From positions 3,162,001-3,226,000 of the forward strand of contig NZ_CP157390.1 of NCBI RefSeq assembly GCF_040050925.1: a DNA stretch of 64,000 bases, read 5' to 3'. The stretch's first letter is position 1. Each line of letters starts with the position of its first letter. The stretch comes from Leifsonia sp. NPDC080035 (GTDB lineage: Bacteria; Actinomycetota; Actinomycetes; Actinomycetales; Microbacteriaceae). A model generated the notes under the pieces. The model saw nothing but the letters and a program-made list of their open reading frames with translations. It did no database searches and was not told where the DNA came from. Below are positions 51,389-60,385 of this stretch, piece after piece. The position numbers were made by a program, and so were the translations under genes.

Positions 51389-52526
51389 AGCACAGGTCCG
51401 TAAGCCAGCCCCCGCACGCCGCATCGCCGTCCTCGGCGCCGGCAGCTGGGGGACCACCTTCGCCAAGATCCTCGCCGACGGCGGCTCGGACGTCGTGCTG
51501 TGGGCGCGGCGCCCGGAACTCGCCCGCGAGATCAACGAGGTGAAGCGCAACAGCGACTACCTGGAGGGCATCAACCTCCCACGCAATCTGCGCGCGACCT
51601 CCCGGCTCGGCGAGGCCATGCGCGATGCGGAGCAGGTCTTCGTCTCCATCCCGAGCCAGACGCTGCGCTCCAACCTGGACGCGATGATCCCGTACCTCGG
51701 CCCGTCGACGGTCGTCGTCAGCCTGATGAAGGGCGTGGAGAAGGGCACGGGCCTCCGGATGAGCGAGGTGATCGCCCAGGGGCTGCCGATCGAGCCGGAG
51801 CGGATCGCCGTCGCCTCCGGTCCCAACCTCGCCCTCGAGATCGCCCGCGAGCAGCCGACGGCCGCGGTGGTCTCCTCGGTGAGCCTGGAGACCGCGCAGG
51901 CGGTCGCGATGTCGGCCACCAACCGCTACTTCCGCAGCTTCGTCAACACCGACGTGATCGGCACCGAGTTCGGCGGCGTGCTGAAGAACCTCATCGCGGT
52001 CGCCATCGGCATCGTGGACGGCGTCGGCTACGGCGAGAACACCAAGGCGTCGATCATCACGCGCGGTCTGGTCGAGATGACCGACTTCGCGGTGGCGTAC
52101 GGCGCGGAGCCGCAGACGCTGTCGGGGCTCGCGGGCCTGGGAGACCTGATCGCCACGTGCGAGTCTCCGCTCAGCCGCAACAACACCGCCGGAAGGCTGC
52201 TCGGCCAGGGCTACGGCTTCAACGACGTGGTGAAGCAGATGAACCAGACGGCGGAGGGCCTCGCCTCGGTGGCGCCCATCCTCAGCCTGGCGGAGGCGCG
52301 CGGAGTCGAGATGCCGATCGTGCGCCAGGTCAGCCAGGTGCTCGCCGGCACACTGCAACCCAAGGACATCGCTCCGCACCTCACGACGGAGGACGACGAG
52401 CCGCAAGGCGAAAGGACAACGGATGACGGAAAAGGTCGCAGTCGCGCTTCTGTTTGGGGGTCGCTCAAGCGAGCATTCGATCAGCTGCGCGACGGCGGCG
52501 GGGGTGCTCGCGGCGATCGACCGTGA
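51381..52526 (+). CDS. gpsA: NAD(P)-dependent glycerol-3-phosphate dehydrogenase
   Basis: A 381-residue enzyme that reduces dihydroxyacetone phosphate for lipid synthesis. The nucleotide fold is VLGAGSWGTTFA, with SLMKGVEKGTGLRMSEVIAQ; the catalytic lysine lies in FGGVLKNLIAVAIG and GENTKASIITRGL follows. The family is usually about 330-350 residues; here the last 35 are a basic, Gly-rich tail encoded inside ddl in another frame. It makes the substrate used by the acyltransferases. Confidence 0.93.
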   Translation: MARAQVRKPAPARRIAVLGAGSWGTTFAKILADGGSDVVLWARRPELAREINEVKRNSDYLEGINLPRNLRATSRLGEAMRDAEQVFVSIPSQTLRSNLDAMIPYLGPSTVVVSLMKGVEKGTGLRMSEVIAQGLPIEPERIAVASGPNLALEIAREQPTAAVVSSVSLETAQAVAMSATNRYFRSFVNTDVIGTEFGGVLKNLIAVAIGIVDGVGYGENTKASIITRGLVEMTDFAVAYGAEPQTLSGLAGLGDLIATCESPLSRNNTAGRLLGQGYGFNDVVKQMNQTAEGLASVAPILSLAEARGVEMPIVRQVSQVLAGTLQPKDIAPHLTTEDDEPQGERTTDDGKGRSRASVWGSLKRAFDQLRDGGGGARGDRP

Positions 52527-53514
52527 GAAGTACGACGTCATCCCCGTCGGCATCACTCCGGAAGGCGCCTTCACGCTGCAGCCCGACGACGCGACACGCT
52601 TCGCGCTGAACGCGGACGACCTGCCGCGGGTCGAGGACAACGGCACGCGCGTGCGCTGGCCGGAGGTGGCCGGCTCCCGGGAGCTCACCGTCACCCGCCC
52701 GGACGGGTCGACGCAGTCGCTGGGCGAGGTCGACATCGTCTTCCCGATCCTGCACGGGCCCTGGGGCGAGGACGGCACCATCCAGGGCATGCTCGAGCTC
52801 GTCGGGCTGCCGTACGTCGGCTCCGGCGTGCTCGCCAGCGCCCTCGGGATGGACAAGCACTTCACGAAGACGGTGCTGCGTCAGGCGGGCATCCCCGTCG
52901 CGCCGTGGACGACGGTGACCGCGTTCGAGTGGCGTGCCGCTCCGGACGACGTCCGTTCCGCGGCGACGCAGCTCGGCCTTCCCGCGTTCGTCAAGCCGGC
53001 GCGAGCCGGGTCGAGCGTCGGCGTGAGCAAGGTCAAGGACTGGTCGGAGCTGGACGCGGCCATCGAGACGGCGTTCGCCGAGGACGACCGCATCCTCATC
53101 GAGTCGAGCGTCGCGGGCCGCGAGGTGGAGATCGCTGTGCTCGGCGGCCGTCCCGGCGAGCCGGCCCGGGCGTCGGTGGCGGGCGAGATCGTGGTCTCCG
53201 GGCGCGACTTCTACGACTTCGCTGCGAAGTACCTCGACGCCCCCGGCATCGATCTGGTCTGCCCGGCGGATCTGACCGAGGCCGAGCTTGCGCAGATGCG
53301 CGACCTCGGCGTGCGTGCGTTCGACGCCATCGGCGGCGAGGGCCTGTCGCGGGTGGACTTCTTCCTCACCGCGGACGGCTTCGTCGTCAACGAGATCAAC
53401 ACGATGCCGGGCTTCACGCCGATCTCGATGTTCCCGCGCTGCTGGCAGGAGTCCGGGCTGAGCTATCCCGACCTGATCGACGAGCTGATCCAGGTCGCCC
53501 TGGCCAGGGCCTGA
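52423..53514 (+). CDS. ddl: D-alanine--D-alanine ligase
   Basis: A 363-residue ATP-grasp enzyme for the D-Ala-D-Ala dipeptide of peptidoglycan. LLFGGRSSEHSIS opens the fold; ILHGPWGEDGTIQG, PARAGSSVGVSKV and VNEINTMPGFTPISMFP are the substrate, ATP and Mg sites. The Tyr/Phe position that separates D-Ala from D-Lac ligases was not resolved here. AAAGGA precedes the ATG, which lies 104 bases inside gpsA. Confidence 0.95.
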   Translation: MTEKVAVALLFGGRSSEHSISCATAAGVLAAIDREKYDVIPVGITPEGAFTLQPDDATRFALNADDLPRVEDNGTRVRWPEVAGSRELTVTRPDGSTQSLGEVDIVFPILHGPWGEDGTIQGMLELVGLPYVGSGVLASALGMDKHFTKTVLRQAGIPVAPWTTVTAFEWRAAPDDVRSAATQLGLPAFVKPARAGSSVGVSKVKDWSELDAAIETAFAEDDRILIESSVAGREVEIAVLGGRPGEPARASVAGEIVVSGRDFYDFAAKYLDAPGIDLVCPADLTEAELAQMRDLGVRAFDAIGGEGLSRVDFFLTADGFVVNEINTMPGFTPISMFPRCWQESGLSYPDLIDELIQVALARA

Positions 53515-53523
53515 CCCTCGTCG

Positions 53524-54054
53524 TCACTTCGACGGCGTCGGGCTCGGCGTCGCCGTCGTCGTGGGAGTGAGGCTGGTGTCGAGGGTGGACAGGCACTTCT
53601 GCGTCTGCTTCACGGTGGCGATCGCGGAGGCGAACTCGGGGAGAACCGCGGCGTCGGAGGCGCCGGAGACGTGGTCGATGATCACCTCGGTCGCAGGGGT
53701 GCGCCCGAAGGTCTGGTACACGACCTGCTTCGCGGCGGGGTCTGACATGAGCACCCAGTCGATGTCGTTGACGTTCACGCACGGCTTCGTCGTCGGGCCG
53801 AGCGGCGGGACGCCGCAGCGCAGCAGGACCGCCGCCGGGTCGCCCCAGGCGCCGGTCGCCTGCGCGTCGGTCTCGCGCTGCGCCTTTCCGGCGACCGAAT
53901 CGGGGAGGCGAACGCTGATCTGCGCGCATCCCGGGTCGTTCGCGTCCGCGGCGGCGTCGAGCGAGACGGTCGGGGCGCAGCCGGTGAGCGCGAGCGCGGC
54001 GACGGCGAGGACGGTGGCGAGGACCGCGCTGACGGCGGTGCGGCGAGAGGACAT
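53524..54054 (-). CDS. DUF3515-type lipoprotein
   Basis: A 176-residue lipoprotein with an N-terminal Sec signal ending in the lipobox LTGC (Cys26), a cysteine-containing globular part (DPGCAQISVRLPDSV, AVLLRCGVPP, TKPCVNVNDIDWVL) and a Thr/Pro/Ser-rich tail. This matches the DUF3515 family that lies next to ddl-thiL in Actinobacteria. Function unknown, extracytoplasmic. The stop is convergent with ddl; TAGCCT is seven bases before the ATG. Confidence 0.8.
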   Translation of the reverse strand: MSSRRTAVSAVLATVLAVAALALTGCAPTVSLDAAADANDPGCAQISVRLPDSVAGKAQRETDAQATGAWGDPAAVLLRCGVPPLGPTTKPCVNVNDIDWVLMSDPAAKQVVYQTFGRTPATEVIIDHVSGASDAAVLPEFASAIATVKQTQKCLSTLDTSLTPTTTATPSPTPSK

Positions 54055-54061
54055 CGGTTTC

Positions 54062-54071
54062 AGGCTACCGT
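54062..54071. promoter_or_regulatory. Overlapping divergent -10 boxes
   Basis: Minus-strand TAGCCT (54062-54067) and plus-strand TACCGT (54066-54071) share two bases. They serve the DUF3515 and thiL genes, which are only 25 bases apart, so the two promoters cannot easily be occupied together. Confidence 0.5.
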
Positions 54072-54079
54072 TTTGAGAC

Positions 54080-55078
54080 ATGGGACTGACTGAGAGCGAG
54101 CACGGCGCCACGATCGGCGAAGCGAGCGAGCGGGAGGCGCTGAAGCGCATCTTCCCGCGGCTGCCGGAGTCCGCCGCGACGCTCGTGGGGCCTGGCGACG
54201 ATGCGGCGGTGCTCGCGGCGCCGGACGGCCGGTACGTCGTGACGACGGACATGATGGTGCACGGTCCGGACTTCCGCCTCGCCTGGACCTCGCCGGAGGA
54301 CCTCGGCTGGAAGGCGGCGGCGACCAACCTGTCCGACGTCGCCGCGATGGGCGCCGTGCCGACCGCGCTCGTCGTCGCCATCGCCGCACCGGCCGACTTC
54401 CCGGTCGCGGGCCTCGAGCAGATCGCGGACGGGTTCCGCACGGCGTGCGCGCTGCTCGCCCCCGGCTGCGGCGTCGTCGGGGGCGATCTGTCGGTCTCGG
54501 AGACGCTGACCGTCGCGGTCACGGCATTCGGCGACCTGCAGGGCCGTGCTCCGGTGCTGCGCAGCGGCGCACGGCCGGGCGACGTGCTCGCGGTGTCGGG
54601 TGCGCTGGGAGCGGCCGCCGCCGGTCTTCGCCTGCTCTTCACCGAGGCGGTCGACGACGACGGGAATCCCGACGCCGGGCGCTTCGCGCGGGTGGCGGCC
54701 GAGCATCCCGCGCTGGTCGAAGCCCAGCTGCGTCCGCGGCCTCCGGTCGCGGACGGCCCGCTGGCGGCGGCGGCCGGCGCGACCGCGATGCTCGACCTGA
54801 GCGACGGTCTGGCGCTCGACGCCCGCCGGATGGCCGAGGCGAGCGGCGTCGCGGTCGACATCGAGCGGGATGCCCTCGGCGACGACCCGCGGACGGCGCT
54901 CACCGGGGGAGAGGACCACGGCCTCCTCGCCGCGTTCCCCGCCGGTGCGACGCTGCCGGGCGGGTTCCGCCGCATCGGCGCCGTGCGCGAGGGCGCCGGA
55001 CTGCTGGTCGGCGGGCATCCCTTCGACGAGCGCGGCGGCTGGGATCCCTACCTGGAGTGGGACGGCCGCGCCGGCTGA
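54080..55078 (+). CDS. thiL: Thiamine-monophosphate kinase
   Basis: A 332-residue AIR-synthase-fold kinase making thiamine pyrophosphate. Signatures are GPGDDAAV, TTDMMVHGPDFR, KAAATNLSDVAAMGA, GGDLSVSETLTVAVT and LDLSDGLALDARR, then GGEDHGLL. All metal- and ATP-binding aspartates are present. Not in an operon with other thi genes. Short leader after TACCGT. Confidence 0.93.
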   Translation: MGLTESEHGATIGEASEREALKRIFPRLPESAATLVGPGDDAAVLAAPDGRYVVTTDMMVHGPDFRLAWTSPEDLGWKAAATNLSDVAAMGAVPTALVVAIAAPADFPVAGLEQIADGFRTACALLAPGCGVVGGDLSVSETLTVAVTAFGDLQGRAPVLRSGARPGDVLAVSGALGAAAAGLRLLFTEAVDDDGNPDAGRFARVAAEHPALVEAQLRPRPPVADGPLAAAAGATAMLDLSDGLALDARRMAEASGVAVDIERDALGDDPRTALTGGEDHGLLAAFPAGATLPGGFRRIGAVREGAGLLVGGHPFDERGGWDPYLEWDGRAG

Positions 55079-55089
55079 GCGCATCGCTC

Positions 55090-55152
55090 CGCCGAGGGGC
55101 ACGTTGTCGTCGCTTTCGGGCGCGAAAAGTGACAACCACGTGCCCTTCGGCG
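55090..55152. terminator. Bidirectional stem-loop between thiL and rsmD
   Basis: CGCCGAGGGGCACG (55090-55103) pairs with CACGTGCCCTTCGGCG region (55137-55152), and TTGTC with GACAA beyond it. It lies between convergent stop codons at 55078 and 55187 and can serve both; no T-run. Confidence 0.6.
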
Positions 55153-55186
55153 AACGCGGGGCGAGGGGACGACGGACTCGGTCCGC

Positions 55187-55753
55187 TCAAGCGGGGACGG
55201 CGTAATACACGGCGGTCTCGCCGTACGCCTTCGAGCGCAGCAGTTCGAGGCCGTCGGGAAGCGTCGGCTCGCCGTCGCGCGTTCTGCGCTCGATGCACAC
55301 CGTCGCGTCCTCCGCCAGCAGCGGGACCAGCGTCTGCAGCGCCCCGAGCAGCTCCGCGTCCGGTAGGTCGTACGGCGGGTCGAGGAAGACCAGGTCGAAC
55401 GGCCCCGATACCGACGCGAGAGCGGACTGCACCGAGGCGGCGCGCACATCCACCGTCGGATGCGAGGCGGCGGGCGCCGCGCGGGTGACCGCGGCGGCGT
55501 TCCGGCGGCAGACGGCGGCCGCCGCCGCGCTCTTCTCGACGAGCGTCACGGACGCGGCGCCGCGACTGGCCGCCTCCAGCCCCAGAGCCCCCGACCCCGC
55601 GTACAGGTCGAGCACACGTGCGCCGCGGACGGCGTCGCGCGCGTCGAGGGCAGAGAAGATCGCCTCGCGCACGCGGTCGCTCGTGGGTCGCGTCCCGCTC
55701 TTCGGCACCTGGAGGGCGAGCGAGCCGGCGAATCCGGAGACGATACGGGTCAT
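55187..55753 (-). CDS. rsmD: 16S rRNA (guanine(966)-N(2))-methyltransferase
   Basis: A 188-residue Rossmann methyltransferase. IVSGFAGSLALQVP and TRPTSDRVREAIFSAL are family starts; SAM binding is VLDLYAGSGALGLEAASRGA and the catalytic motif is FLDPPYDLP. It modifies G966 in the small subunit rRNA. Usually beside recG and coaD in Actinobacteria, as here. Confidence 0.93.
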   Translation of the reverse strand: MTRIVSGFAGSLALQVPKSGTRPTSDRVREAIFSALDARDAVRGARVLDLYAGSGALGLEAASRGAASVTLVEKSAAAAAVCRRNAAAVTRAAPAASHPTVDVRAASVQSALASVSGPFDLVFLDPPYDLPDAELLGALQTLVPLLAEDATVCIERRTRDGEPTLPDGLELLRSKAYGETAVYYAVPA

Positions 55754-55804
55754 GGCCTCTCGAGCCTATAGCGGTCACGGGCCAGGTTCTCGCAAGATAG
55801 AGGG

Positions 55805-56545
55805 ATGGACGAACGCCTCGAACAGGCGGAACTCGACGCCCTGTGGCGGTTCGACGACCCGTACGTCTCCGCCGAAAGACTGGCGATCGCCGCTGCCCAG
55901 CCCGACCGCTCGGAGCTCGTGCGCGCCGAGCTGGAGACCCAGCGCGCCCGCGCCCTCGGACTGCAGGGCCGGTTCGCGGAAGCGGACGCCCTGCTCGAGT
56001 CCTTGGAACCCGCCATCGGCACGCTCGCCGTGCGCATCCTGCTGGAGCGCGGGAGATTGCGGAACACCGAGGGCGAGCAGGAGGCGGCGATCCCGCTCCT
56101 GGAGGAGGCGCTGCAGGCGGCGAGGCGGGAGGGTGAGACGTACCTCGCCGTGGACGCCGCGCACATGCTCGCGATCGCCGACCGCCCGCGGGCGGAGCAG
56201 TGGACGGACGAGGCGTTCGCCGACCTCGACGGGACGGACGACCCGCGGACCCTCCGCTGGGCCGTGTCCCTGCACAACAACCGCGGCTGGGCGCGCTTCG
56301 ACGCGCGCGACCTCACCGGCGCGCTGGCCGCCTTCGAGGACGCCCTCGCGGCGGCGGAGCGGTTCGGCACCGCCGACCAGGGGTTCGTCGCGCGCTGGTC
56401 CCTCGCCCGCTGCCTCCGCGAGCTCGGGCGCAGCGAGGCGGCCCTTGTCATCCAGCGCAGCCTCGCCGCCGAGCGCCCGGACGACCCCGACGTGGTCGCG
56501 GAGCTGCACGCGCTGACGGAGGCGACGCCTACGATCGAACCATGA
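55805..56545 (+). CDS. Tetratricopeptide-repeat protein
   Basis: A 246-residue, all-helical protein with about five TPR-like helical pairs (ETQRARALGLQGRFAEADAL, LEEALQAARREGETYLAVDA, NRGWARFDARDLTGALAAFE, LARCLRELGRSEAALVIQRS). No enzyme motif. TPR proteins act as scaffolds. It overlaps recG by four bases (ATGA), so it is made with the helicase; direct partnership is unproven. Confidence 0.75.
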   Translation: MDERLEQAELDALWRFDDPYVSAERLAIAAAQPDRSELVRAELETQRARALGLQGRFAEADALLESLEPAIGTLAVRILLERGRLRNTEGEQEAAIPLLEEALQAARREGETYLAVDAAHMLAIADRPRAEQWTDEAFADLDGTDDPRTLRWAVSLHNNRGWARFDARDLTGALAAFEDALAAAERFGTADQGFVARWSLARCLRELGRSEAALVIQRSLAAERPDDPDVVAELHALTEATPTIEP

Positions 56546-58758
56546 CCTCTGCCACCGCTCCGGCCGTCGAGAGCGCCGTCACGCTCGACTCCAAGCTCAG
56601 CGGCGTGCTCGGCGGGCGCACCGCCTCCGCGTTCGAGAAGGCCTTCGGGATGCGGACGGTCTCCGATCTGCTCAGCCACTACCCGCGTCGGTACGCCAAG
56701 CGGGGCGAGCTCACGGCGCTCGCGAACCTCCCGCTGGACGAGAACGTCACGATCATCGCCGAGGTGCTCCGGGTGCAGGAGCGGCCGATGCGGGCCAGGC
56801 GCGGCTCCATCCTCGAGGTCAAGATCTCGGACGGCGAGGGCATCCTCACCCTCACCTTCTTCAACCAGGCGTGGCGGTCGAAGGATCTGGTGCCCGGGGT
56901 CCGCGGCATCTTCGCCGGCAAGGTGTCCGCGTACCGCGGCGCGCTGCAGCTCGCGCATCCCGACTACGAGCTGTTCGAGCCGGACTCGCCGGACGCGGTG
57001 CTCCCGGGCGGAGCCGCGGCGAAGGAGTGGGCGCAGACCCCGATCCCGATCTACCCGGCGACGGGGACGGTCGCGAGCTGGCAGGTGCAGAAGGCGGTCG
57101 GGATCGTGCTGGACGCGCTCGGCCCGACGCCGGACCCGGTGCCGGACGCGGTGGTCGCCGAGCGCGGGCTGCTGTCGTTCCGTCACGCGCTGGAGGGCAT
57201 CCACCGGCCGCAGAAGGACGCGCAATGGCAGCGTGCGCGGGATGCGCTGCGCTTTCAGGAGGCGTTCGTGCTGCAGACCGCGCTGCTCCAGCAGCGCGCC
57301 GCGTCCCGAGAGGCCGCCGCCACCCCGCGCCGCGCGGCACCGGACGGACTGCTCGCCCGCTTCGACGCCGCGCTCCCGTTCGAGCTGACCGGGGATCAGG
57401 TCGTGGTCGGGCGCGAGATCAGCAGCGACCTCGACTCCGAGGCGGCGATGCACCGCCTGGTCCAGGGCGAGGTCGGCTCGGGCAAGACCCTGGTCGCGCT
57501 GCGGGCGATGCTGGCGGTCGCCGACTCGGGGGGCCAGTCGGCCCTGCTCGCGCCCACCGAGGTGCTCGCCGCGCAGCACCTGCGCTCCATCGCCGCGATG
57601 CTCGGCCCCGACCTGTCCGCCCAGCTCATGCCGACGCTGCTGACCGGCCAGCTCTCCGCCGCGGAGCGCAAGCGCGCGCTGCTGCGCACGGTGTCCGGCC
57701 AGGCGCGCATCGTCGTCGGCACGCACGCCCTGCTCGGCGACGCCGTCACCTTCTTCGACCTCGGTCTCGTCGTCGTGGACGAGCAGCACCGGTTCGGTGT
57801 CGAGCAGCGGGAGGCGCTGCGCGCGAAGGGCGGAACGCCTCCGCACGTGCTCGTCCTGACGGCCACGCCCATCCCGCGTACGGTCGCGATGACGGTGTTC
57901 GGCGATCTCGACGTGTCGACGATCGCCCAGCTGCCCGCGGGGAGGCAGGGGATCGAGAGCTTCGTCGTCCCGCTGGCCGATCGGCCCGGCTGGGAGCGCC
58001 GCATCTGGGAGCGCGCCTCGGAGGAGATCGCGAAGGGTCGCCAGGTCTTCGTCGTGTGCCCGGCGATCGCGGGCAAGGATGCGGAGGACGACGCCGAGGA
58101 GCAGCCGGCGGACGCGGACGCCGATCCGTCGGCGCCCGCGCGGCCCGTGGCGAGCGTCGAGTCCGTCGCCGCCCAGGTGCGCGCCGACCCGCTGTTCGCC
58201 GGCAAGAGGATCGGCGTGCTGCACGGCAAGCTGCCCTCCGAGACGAAGGACGAGGTGATGCGCGCGTTCGCGGCGGGCGACATCGACCTGCTCGTCGCGA
58301 CCACCGTCATCGAGGTCGGCGTGAACGTCCCCAACGCCTCGGCGATGGTCGTGATGGACGCTGACCGCTTCGGCGTCTCGCAGCTGCACCAGCTGCGCGG
58401 GCGCGTCGGCCGCGGGGACATCCCCGGCCTCTGCCTGCTGGTGACAGCCGCGGAGCAGGGCAGCCTCGCCCGCGAGCGGGTGGAGGCGGTCGCCGCGACC
58501 CTGGACGGCTTCGAGCTGGCGAACGTCGATCTCGAGCTGCGCCGCGAGGGCGACGTCCTGGGGAGCCGCCAGTCGGGCGGCCGCTCGTCGTTGCGGCTGC
58601 TGCGGGTGGTCAGCGACGGCGAGCTGATCGCCGAGGCGCGCGTCGCCGCGGAGGAGACCCTGTCCGGCGACGGCGGCCTCGCCGCGCATCCCGCCCTCGC
58701 CGCCGCCCTTGCCCGCCGCCTCGACGAGACCGAGCGAGCCTTCCTCGGCCGCTCCTGA
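56542..58758 (+). CDS. recG: ATP-dependent DNA helicase RecG
   Basis: A 738-residue branch-migration helicase. The wedge/OB domain lies at about 65-190. Helicase motifs are GEVGSGKT (about 309-316), VVVDEQHRFGVEQR, LTATPIPRT, VIEVGVNVPNASAMVV and QLRGRVGRG. Length is within the family range; an acidic insert (about 510-540) lies between motifs III and IV. It unwinds stalled forks and Holliday junctions. Confidence 0.95.
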   Translation: MTSATAPAVESAVTLDSKLSGVLGGRTASAFEKAFGMRTVSDLLSHYPRRYAKRGELTALANLPLDENVTIIAEVLRVQERPMRARRGSILEVKISDGEGILTLTFFNQAWRSKDLVPGVRGIFAGKVSAYRGALQLAHPDYELFEPDSPDAVLPGGAAAKEWAQTPIPIYPATGTVASWQVQKAVGIVLDALGPTPDPVPDAVVAERGLLSFRHALEGIHRPQKDAQWQRARDALRFQEAFVLQTALLQQRAASREAAATPRRAAPDGLLARFDAALPFELTGDQVVVGREISSDLDSEAAMHRLVQGEVGSGKTLVALRAMLAVADSGGQSALLAPTEVLAAQHLRSIAAMLGPDLSAQLMPTLLTGQLSAAERKRALLRTVSGQARIVVGTHALLGDAVTFFDLGLVVVDEQHRFGVEQREALRAKGGTPPHVLVLTATPIPRTVAMTVFGDLDVSTIAQLPAGRQGIESFVVPLADRPGWERRIWERASEEIAKGRQVFVVCPAIAGKDAEDDAEEQPADADADPSAPARPVASVESVAAQVRADPLFAGKRIGVLHGKLPSETKDEVMRAFAAGDIDLLVATTVIEVGVNVPNASAMVVMDADRFGVSQLHQLRGRVGRGDIPGLCLLVTAAEQGSLARERVEAVAATLDGFELANVDLELRREGDVLGSRQSGGRSSLRLLRVVSDGELIAEARVAAEETLSGDGGLAAHPALAAALARRLDETERAFLGRS

Positions 58759-58793
58759 CCCGCCCGCCGGAGCGCGCCGCGCCGACGCTGGGA

Positions 58794-58825
58794 GATAACG
58801 GATTCACAACGAAATGACGGTTATC
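58794..58825. repeat. Inverted repeat upstream of coaD
   Basis: GATAAC (58794-58799) and GTTATC (58820-58825) are separated by 20 bases, immediately before the TAGTCT -10 box of coaD. Operator or chance. Confidence 0.3.
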
Positions 58826-58831
58826 GCGGGA

Positions 58832-58837
58832 TAGTCT
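58832..58837 (+). promoter_or_regulatory. -10 box (TAGTCT) for coaD
   Basis: TAGTCT ends eight bases before the ATG at 58846; this promoter probably drives coaD and the following MoxR operon, which overlaps it. Confidence 0.5.
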
Positions 58838-58845
58838 GGTGCCCT

Positions 58846-59328
58846 ATGAACAGGATCGCCGTAGTCCCTGGATCGTTCGACCCGGTCACGCTGGGGCATC
58901 TCGACGTGATCGAGCGTGCCGCGGGGATGTGGGACGAGGTCCACGTGCTGGTGGTCCACAACCCGGACAAGTCCGCCCTGCTGCCCATCGCGCAGCGGGT
59001 GGCGCTGCTGGAGAAGTCCATCGAGGACGCCGGGATCGTCGGGAACATCGTCGTCGCATCGTGGTCGGTCGGCCTCCTCGTCGACTACTGCACGGACGTC
59101 GGCGCACATGTTCTGGTGAAGGGGATCCGCTCCCAGGTGGATGTCGCCTACGAGACGCCGATGGCGATCGTGAACCGGCATCTCGCCGAGGTCGAGACGG
59201 TGTTCCTGCTGCCGAATCCCGCGAACGCCCACGTCTCCAGCTCGCTCGTCCGCCAGGTCTCCGCCCTGGGCGGTGACGTCAGCCCGTACGTCCCCGCCGC
59301 CGTCTACGACTATTTGCAGGAGACATGA
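58846..59328 (+). CDS. coaD: Phosphopantetheine adenylyltransferase
   Basis: A 160-residue nucleotidyltransferase in coenzyme A synthesis. PGSFDPVTLGHLDVI contains the TxGH motif (Thr15, His18), GIRSQVDVAYETPMAIVNRH is the substrate region and SSSLVRQVSALGGDVSPYVP the ISSS-like end. Normal length. ATGA overlap with the second MoxR gene. Confidence 0.95.
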   Translation: MNRIAVVPGSFDPVTLGHLDVIERAAGMWDEVHVLVVHNPDKSALLPIAQRVALLEKSIEDAGIVGNIVVASWSVGLLVDYCTDVGAHVLVKGIRSQVDVAYETPMAIVNRHLAEVETVFLLPNPANAHVSSSLVRQVSALGGDVSPYVPAAVYDYLQET

Positions 59329-60383
59329 ACAGTTACGCGACGCGTCAGCCGACGGAATCCTCTGTCGCCCCGGAGGAGGTGGGCCGGGCCGCGCCCGGGA
59401 TGGACCTGGACGAGCTCAGACGCGCCGCGGAGCAGATCACCACGAACGTGGAGTCCGTGATCGACGGCAAGCACGACGCCGTGCAGACCGCCCTCGTCGT
59501 CCTGCTCGCCGAGGGCCACCTGCTGATCGAGGACGTGCCCGGCGTCGGCAAGACGATGCTGGCGAAGTCGCTGGCCAAGTCGGTCGACTGCACGGTCAGC
59601 CGCATCCAGTTCACGCCGGACCTGCTGCCGAGCGACGTCACCGGCGTCTCGGTGTACAACCAGGCGGAGCGGCGCTTCGAGTTCAAGCCGGGCGCTGTGT
59701 TCGCGAACATCGTGATCGGCGACGAGATCAACCGCGCGAGCCCGAAGACGCAGTCCGCTCTGCTGGAGTGCATGGAGGAGCGCCAGGTCACCGTGGACGG
59801 ATCGACGTATCCGCTCTCCGCCCCGTTCATCGTCGTCGCGACCCAGAACCCGGTCGAGATGGAGGGGACCTACGCGCTGCCGGAGGCGCAGCGGGACCGG
59901 TTCATGGCTCGCATCGCGATGGGCTACCCGGACGAGGACTCCGAGCTCGCGATGCTCACAACGCGGGACACCTCCAGCCCGCTCTCGCGGATCGGGCCGG
60001 TGGTCACCTCCGAAGAGCTCCGCTCGATGATGACGACGGCGCGCAGCGTGTTCGCGTCCGCACCCGTGAAGCAGTACGCGGTGGATCTTGTGCGCGCCAC
60101 CCGCGAGGACCGCGACCTGAGGCTCGGCGCCAGCCCGCGCGCGACCCTGCAGCTGGTGCGCGCGGCGAAGGCGATGGCCGCCCTTGACGGACGGGACTTC
60201 GTGCTCCCTGACGACATCGACGCTCTCGCGGTCCCCGTGCTCGGCCACCGGCTGCTGCCGACCAGCCGGGCGCTCGGCCACCACCACGAGAGCGCTCCGG
60301 TGATCGCGGACATCGTGCGGCGCATCGTCGCCTCGACCCCGGTTCCGGTCGGGTCGGGCGCGATCGGCGGCGGTAGGGAGTAG
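59325..60383 (+). CDS. MoxR-family AAA+ ATPase (second copy)
   Basis: A 352-residue ATPase with Walker A EDVPGVGKTMLAK, Walker B IVIGDEINRASPKTQ and sensor VVATQNPVEMEGTYALPEAQ. The N-terminal 40 residues are extra compared with the copy at 41004. Coupled to coaD (ATGA). First gene of an operon with DUF58 and an intact transglutaminase-like protein. Confidence 0.92.
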   Translation: MNSYATRQPTESSVAPEEVGRAAPGMDLDELRRAAEQITTNVESVIDGKHDAVQTALVVLLAEGHLLIEDVPGVGKTMLAKSLAKSVDCTVSRIQFTPDLLPSDVTGVSVYNQAERRFEFKPGAVFANIVIGDEINRASPKTQSALLECMEERQVTVDGSTYPLSAPFIVVATQNPVEMEGTYALPEAQRDRFMARIAMGYPDEDSELAMLTTRDTSSPLSRIGPVVTSEELRSMMTTARSVFASAPVKQYAVDLVRATREDRDLRLGASPRATLQLVRAAKAMAALDGRDFVLPDDIDALAVPVLGHRLLPTSRALGHHHESAPVIADIVRRIVASTPVPVGSGAIGGGRE

Positions 60384-60385
60384 CG

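Noticed and set aside
55750..58689. A 979-codon open frame on the minus strand opposite recG
   Set aside because: RecG on the plus strand has every family motif; the minus frame is Arg/Ala/Gly-rich with no recognisable domain and arises from GC-rich codon bias.
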